NCBI GenBank assembly: GCA_016201085.1
Contig: JACQDO010000455.1
Span: 1 to 14,219, forward strand
Direction: 5' to 3'
Origin: Hyphomicrobiales bacterium
GTDB lineage: Bacteria; Pseudomonadota; Alphaproteobacteria; Rhizobiales; Xanthobacteraceae
DNA: 14,219 nt
Shown here: positions 10,864 to 14,219 of the stretch, in pieces
How positions within the stretch are numbered: the stretch's first letter is position 1
Layout of the letters: each line of letters starts with the position of its first letter
Position numbers and translations under genes: made by a program
The notes under the pieces: model-generated
Seen by the model: the letters and a program-made list of their open reading frames with translations, nothing else
Told to the model about the DNA's origin: nothing
The model's database searches: none

Positions 10864-12342
10864 ATGACCACAATTTCCAAATCAACTAAAACTGTCGTTG
10901 CGTTTGCCGGCGTGAGTGCGATTCTCGGCGCGTTGCTACTGACGCTGCCTATGGCTCCGTCAGCCAGCGATGCCTTGGCGCAGAGCAAGTCGAGCAAGGC
11001 GCAAAAAGCCAAACCCGCCGCGCTGCCGCAGATCAGCGACGATGTCGACGACCCGGCGGTGTGGGGCAAGCTGTATCCGCTGCAGTACGAGCTCTATCTC
11101 AAGACCAAAGAGATGCAGCCGACGAAATACGGCGGCAGTATCCCGACGCCGCATACGCCGACCGCGGCCGATCCGCGCACGATCACTTCGCAATCGAAAT
11201 CCGATGCCGACGCCGGCCTGCGGACGATGTGGGCGGGCTATGCCTTCGCCGCCGATTTCCGCGAGGAGCGCGGCCACGCCTACATGCTCGAGGATCAGAA
11301 ATATACCAAGCGCCAGGTGGTGGTGCAGCAGCCCGGCGCCTGCATGAATTGTCATGCCTCGACCTATCTCGCCAACAAGAAGATGGGCGACGGCGACATC
11401 ATCAAAGGCTTCGAGAAGATCAACGCCATGCCTTACAGCGAGGCGGTCAAGCTGGTGAACCATCCGGTCGCCTGCATCGACTGCCACGATGCCAAGACCA
11501 TGGCGCTGCGCGTTACCCGCCCGGCCTTCATCGAGGGCATTCGCGCCTACAAGGCCTCGCAGGGCATTAAGGACTATGACGTCAACAAGCAGGCCACTTA
11601 TGAGGAAAAGCGCGCCTATGTGTGCGGCCAGTGCCACGTCGAGTATTACTTCAAGGGCGCCGAGAAGCGGCTGGTGTTCCCCTGGTCGAAAGGCCTCAAG
11701 ATCGAGCAGATCACGGCCTATTACGACGAAATCGGCTTCCGCGACTGGACGCACAAGGACACCGGCGCGCCAGCGCTCAAGGCCCAGCACCCCGAATTCG
11801 AGATGTGGAGCCAGGGTCTGCATGCGCGGGCCGGCGTCACCTGTGCCGACTGCCACATGCCGAAGGTGCAGTACAAAGGCGCGAACGTGAGCGACCATTG
11901 GGTGCGCAGCCCGCTGCTCAACCTCAAGAACGCCTGTCTCGACTGCCACAAGAAGCACGACGCCAAGATCACCGAGAAGGAGCTGAAGGATCGCGTCGAG
12001 CAGATCCAGGACCGGCATTGGAAACTGCGCGAGGACGCAATGAGCGCGCTGGTGGGCCTGATCGGCGATCTCAAGAGCGCGAAGGACGCCGGCAAGAGCG
12101 ATGCCGACCTCAAGACCGCGCGCTACCTGCAACGCCGGGCGCAGTTCTATCTCGACTTTGTCGAGGCTGAGAATTCGACCGGCTTCCATGCGCCGCAGGA
12201 GGCCGCGCGTATCCTCGGCGAATCGCTCAACTACGCCAGGCAGGGCCAGATCGCGCTGCGTGACGCGAGCTTCAAGCCGAGCGTCGCCATCGTCGATATC
12301 CCGCCGCCGCCCGCTCCGGCCGCGGCGCCGGCGACGCGCTGA
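10864..12342 (+). CDS. nrfA: Pentaheme cytochrome c nitrite reductase, ammonia-forming (c552), CxxCH heme-1 type
   Basis: Reduces nitrite to ammonium with six electrons in the periplasm. From ATG 10864 the protein has 492 residues, close to E. coli NrfA. It begins with a signal peptide whose likely cut is after ALA at residue 39. Five heme motifs are present: CMNCH (160-164), CIDCH (204-208), CGQCH (254-258), CADCH (327-331) and CLDCH (358-362). Catalytic and calcium residues are retained: Arg150, Glu260-Tyr261 in HVEYYF, and Lys306, Gln308 and His309 in LKAQHPE. The distal histidines in RGHAY, GLHAR, SDHW and FHAP are also present. Heme 1 ends in His instead of the usual Lys. An in-frame TTG at 10783 exists but would displace the signal peptide. 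No nrfH or nrfEFG is adjacent. The protein ends in a proline/alanine-rich tail (480-492). Confidence 0.92.
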   Translation: MTTISKSTKTVVAFAGVSAILGALLLTLPMAPSASDALAQSKSSKAQKAKPAALPQISDDVDDPAVWGKLYPLQYELYLKTKEMQPTKYGGSIPTPHTPTAADPRTITSQSKSDADAGLRTMWAGYAFAADFREERGHAYMLEDQKYTKRQVVVQQPGACMNCHASTYLANKKMGDGDIIKGFEKINAMPYSEAVKLVNHPVACIDCHDAKTMALRVTRPAFIEGIRAYKASQGIKDYDVNKQATYEEKRAYVCGQCHVEYYFKGAEKRLVFPWSKGLKIEQITAYYDEIGFRDWTHKDTGAPALKAQHPEFEMWSQGLHARAGVTCADCHMPKVQYKGANVSDHWVRSPLLNLKNACLDCHKKHDAKITEKELKDRVEQIQDRHWKLREDAMSALVGLIGDLKSAKDAGKSDADLKTARYLQRRAQFYLDFVEAENSTGFHAPQEAARILGESLNYARQGQIALRDASFKPSVAIVDIPPPPAPAAAPATR

Positions 12343-12357
12343 CGCTGACGACATTAT

Positions 12358-12383
12358 CTGCGGGCCGGGAAACCGGCCCGCAG
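12358..12383. terminator. Bidirectional hairpin between nrfA and the convergent transporter gene
   Basis: CTGCGGGCCGG (12358-12368) and CCGGCCCGCAG (12373-12383) form a perfect 11-bp stem with a GAAA tetraloop at 12369-12372. It begins 16 bp after the nrfA stop and lies 9 bp beyond the end of the opposing EamA-type gene. The stem is followed by TTGCTTGTT on the plus strand, a moderate T-rich tail. The minus-strand tail (ATAATGTCG) is poor. The structure is clear. Termination in the plus direction is likely, and in the minus direction less certain. Confidence 0.8.
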
Positions 12384-12391
12384 TTGCTTGT

Positions 12392-13306
12392 TCAGACCGC
12401 TTCGCTGGATGGCACCGTCAACGCCTGGCGGCGTTCCGGCTGGCTGGCGTAAATCAACGCTCCGATGACGATGGCGACGCCGGCCATTTGCCAAAGCGTG
12501 ATCGTCTGGCCCAGCAGGATGTAACCCGCGCCGACCACCACGATCGGCTCCAGATTGACGAAGAAGGTCGCAGCACCTGCGCCGACCATGGCGATGGAGC
12601 GATAGAAGCCGATGATGGCGGCGGCGTACAGCACGTGTGACATCAGAAATCCGGTCCATCCCGCCGTCGTCACCGGGAATCGCACGTCTCCGGCGAAAGC
12701 GCTCACCGCGATCATGGCGAGCGTCGCCGCCGCCGACAGGTACATCGTCACCAGCCGCGAATCCTGGTCGTACATCAGCCGGTTGCCGACCGAGCACACG
12801 ACGGCAAAACCGATTGCCGAGACCAGTCCCGCCAGCATGCCGACGACATTCAGCTCGCCGAATTGCACGGCCAGCGCCAGGTTCAAGCCGAAAAAGACGA
12901 TAAACGTGCTCAGCAGCATTTTCGCCGTCAGCCGTGCGGCGCCGAAGGCGGCGAGAATGAAAGCGGTCATGATCGGAAATAGGTAGAAAATAAGAATGGC
13001 GATGCTGACCGGCAGCAGCTCGATCGCCAGCAACAGCGCGAAGGTGTAGACGACCGACACGATGCCCAGCAGCGCGGCGATGGCGGCGGGCCGCGATCCG
13101 AGATGGGTGCTGTTGCCGCCGATCTTGAGAACGAAGAACAGCAATATCGCAGGAAGAATAAATCGCGTCGCCGACAGCGTGAACGGATTGCTGCCGCCTT
13201 GATAGGCGACGCCGGCCAGCGTGTTCGCCACGGCGAAGAAGACGGCGCTGACCAGCGCCAGGAAAATCCCGACCAGCCTTTGACTTTTCACCGCCCACCC
13301 ACCCAT
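12392..13306 (-). CDS. EamA/DMT-superfamily transporter, substrate unknown
   Basis: A 304-residue inner-membrane protein with about ten hydrophobic segments, arranged as two EamA repeats (about residues 11-140 and 155-290), the standard drug/metabolite transporter fold. Recognisable stretches are LVSAVFFAVANTLAG near the N terminus, the helix-4/5 region LLPVSIAILIFYLFPIMTAF, the second-repeat FFVNLEPIVVVGAGYILLGQ, and the final helix MAGVAIVIGALIYASQPERR. The frame is open further upstream, but the family-like N terminus begins at ATG 13306-13304. A GTG five codons later, preceded by GGGTGGG, is an alternative start. It is convergent with nrfA, sharing the hairpin, and lies 119 bp downstream of cysH on the same strand, so it may be co-transcribed with cysH. 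Such carriers export amino acids, metabolites or drugs; context does not decide which. Confidence 0.85.
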   Translation of the reverse strand: MGGWAVKSQRLVGIFLALVSAVFFAVANTLAGVAYQGGSNPFTLSATRFILPAILLFFVLKIGGNSTHLGSRPAAIAALLGIVSVVYTFALLLAIELLPVSIAILIFYLFPIMTAFILAAFGAARLTAKMLLSTFIVFFGLNLALAVQFGELNVVGMLAGLVSAIGFAVVCSVGNRLMYDQDSRLVTMYLSAAATLAMIAVSAFAGDVRFPVTTAGWTGFLMSHVLYAAAIIGFYRSIAMVGAGAATFFVNLEPIVVVGAGYILLGQTITLWQMAGVAIVIGALIYASQPERRQALTVPSSEAV

Positions 13307-13425
13307 TCGTAAGAGTCGGTCGGGGCCTAGCGCGCGGCGGTTCGCGGCGCAATGAGCTAAGACAAGCGCGTCATGCGAATGAGAAGCGAGTGCTGTTGCC
13401 GCCCTAGCCGGTGCCGGCAGCCATT

Positions 13426-14219
13426 TTAGGCCGCCGACTTCGTATCGGACGCGCGTGTCCGCCGCGGCAAATGCAGCCCACACTCGCGGTGCGCGTCGTT
13501 CTCCCACCACCAGCGGCCGTTACGCTCGGGTTCGCCGGGCTGGATAGCGCGCGTGCAGGGCGCGCAGCCGATCGAGGCGAAGCCTTTGGCGTGCAAGGCG
13601 TTGATCGGCACATTGCGGGCGCGCACTTCCGCCAATACGGTCTCGCGCGTCCAGTCGAACAGCGGGTTGAACTTGATGAGGCGGCGGCCGGTGTCGAAAC
13701 CGATCAGCCCCGCCTCATGCCGGATCAGATTCTGGTCGGCGCGCAATCCGGTGATCCAGGCGGAGGCGCCGCGCAGCGCCCGATCGAGCGGTTTTGTCTT
13801 GCGGGTGTCGCAGCAGGCTTCGCGCGCCTGCTTCGACTCGTAGAAGCCGTCGACGCCCTGCTTGGCGACCAAACGCTCCAGCGCGGCATGATGCGGGTAG
13901 ATGGCGCGAATACGGCGGCCGTAGCGGCGTTCGGTCTGCGCCCACAGTGCGTAGGTTTCCTGAAACAGCCGCCCGGTATCGAGCGTCACCACGTCGATGT
14001 CGATGTCGCGCTCGCAGATCCAATGGAAGATGAGCTGCCCTTCGATGCCGAAGCCATGCGTGAATACGATGGGGCCGTCGAGCTCGCGGCGCAGAAAGAC
14101 GAGCCGCTCCGCCGGCGGCAGGGCGGCAAGCGTGTCGTCGTTGCGCAGGCGCGCGGCCAGATCGGCCGGCTGCGCGCTCGTGCGTGCGGAGGAAAACGCG
14201 CCGGCCGGCCGTTCGTCCG
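13426..14219 (-). CDS. cysH: Assimilatory APS reductase, [4Fe-4S] type (5' end outside window)
   Basis: Reduces adenylyl sulfate to sulfite with thioredoxin in cysteine biosynthesis (cytoplasm). 263 residues are visible with no in-frame start codon before the right edge. Since family members are about that long, only a few residues should be missing. Motifs in visible numbering: the nucleotide-binding loop FTHGFGIEGQ (52-61), LDTGRLFQET (79-88), ACCDTRKTKPL (134-144), AWITGLRADQ (153-162), KFNPLFDW (182-189), SIGCAPCTR (215-223), GRWWWE (234-239) and the catalytic ECGLH (245-249). The Cys-Cys plus CxxC pairs bind a 4Fe-4S cluster, which indicates the APS-using rather than the cluster-free PAPS-using form. 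The first loop has a glycine where SFGAE-type enzymes usually have serine. A 119-bp gap to the transporter follows, in which I see no strong terminator. Confidence 0.94.
   Translation of the reverse strand, partial: DERPAGAFSSARTSAQPADLAARLRNDDTLAALPPAERLVFLRRELDGPIVFTHGFGIEGQLIFHWICERDIDIDVVTLDTGRLFQETYALWAQTERRYGRRIRAIYPHHAALERLVAKQGVDGFYESKQAREACCDTRKTKPLDRALRGASAWITGLRADQNLIRHEAGLIGFDTGRRLIKFNPLFDWTRETVLAEVRARNVPINALHAKGFASIGCAPCTRAIQPGEPERNGRWWWENDAHRECGLHLPRRTRASDTKSAA

Noticed and set aside
9761..12354. Long minus-strand open frames opposite the molybdenum hydroxylase and nrfA genes.
   Set aside because: The translations are H/R/G/A-rich antisense shadows with no motifs, while the plus strand carries complete catalytic and heme motifs.
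13307..13425. A GCCGG-CA-CCGGC palindrome after the cysH stop as a terminator.
   Set aside because: The 2-nt loop and the lack of a T-run make it implausible, and short GC palindromes are common in this sequence.

Overview
The window looks like a chromosomal segment of a GC-rich alphaproteobacterium, probably a Hyphomicrobiales (Rhizobiales) member near the Bradyrhizobiaceae/Xanthobacteraceae. This placement is an inference. It rests on an LdtR-type MarR regulator, an aspartate-rich (zinc-free type) HemB, a fused isobutyryl-CoA mutase, a plant-type assimilatory APS reductase and strong third-position GC bias, which also opens long antisense reading frames. I see no tRNA or rRNA gene, CRISPR array, insertion sequence or phage gene, so this reads as ordinary chromosome rather than a mobile island.

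Left part (1-7154, all minus strand). Transcription runs right to left. It starts with icmF, a fused B12-binding/GTPase/mutase protein, followed by a formate/nitrite-type (FNT) channel, a 3-hydroxyisobutyryl-CoA hydrolase, a small four-helix membrane protein (DUF6163-like) and 3-hydroxyisobutyrate dehydrogenase (mmsB). The channel, hydrolase and DUF6163 genes are joined by two 4-bp ATGA stop/start overlaps, and mmsB follows after 22 bp. The set fits a valine/isobutyrate route: IcmF interconverts n-butyryl-CoA and isobutyryl-CoA, and the hydrolase and dehydrogenase carry out two consecutive later steps (3-hydroxyisobutyryl-CoA to 3-hydroxyisobutyrate to methylmalonate semialdehyde). An FNT channel inside such an operon is unusual. 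Beyond a 206-bp, relatively AT-rich, repeat-bearing gap lies the 5' part of an ldtR-like regulator that runs off the left edge.

Middle (7290-12342, plus strand). hemB is divergent from icmF across a 135-bp spacer. It is followed by a molybdenum hydroxylase large subunit of the xanthine dehydrogenase/CoxL family with no FeS or FAD subunit gene beside it. Then comes nrfA, a pentaheme cytochrome c nitrite reductase whose first heme motif is CxxCH rather than CxxCK and which has no nrfH or nrfEFG in view. A 9-bp perfect inverted repeat brackets a TTGACA element upstream of nrfA. An 11-bp-stem, GAAA-loop hairpin follows it, so nrfA appears to be a self-contained unit.

Right end (12392-14219, minus strand). 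An EamA/DMT-type transporter converges on nrfA at the shared hairpin. Upstream of it is cysH (assimilatory APS reductase), which runs off the right edge.

The two points most worth following up are the lone CxxCH-type NrfA with its own operator-like dyad, and the translationally coupled FNT channel inside a C4 branched-acid operon.
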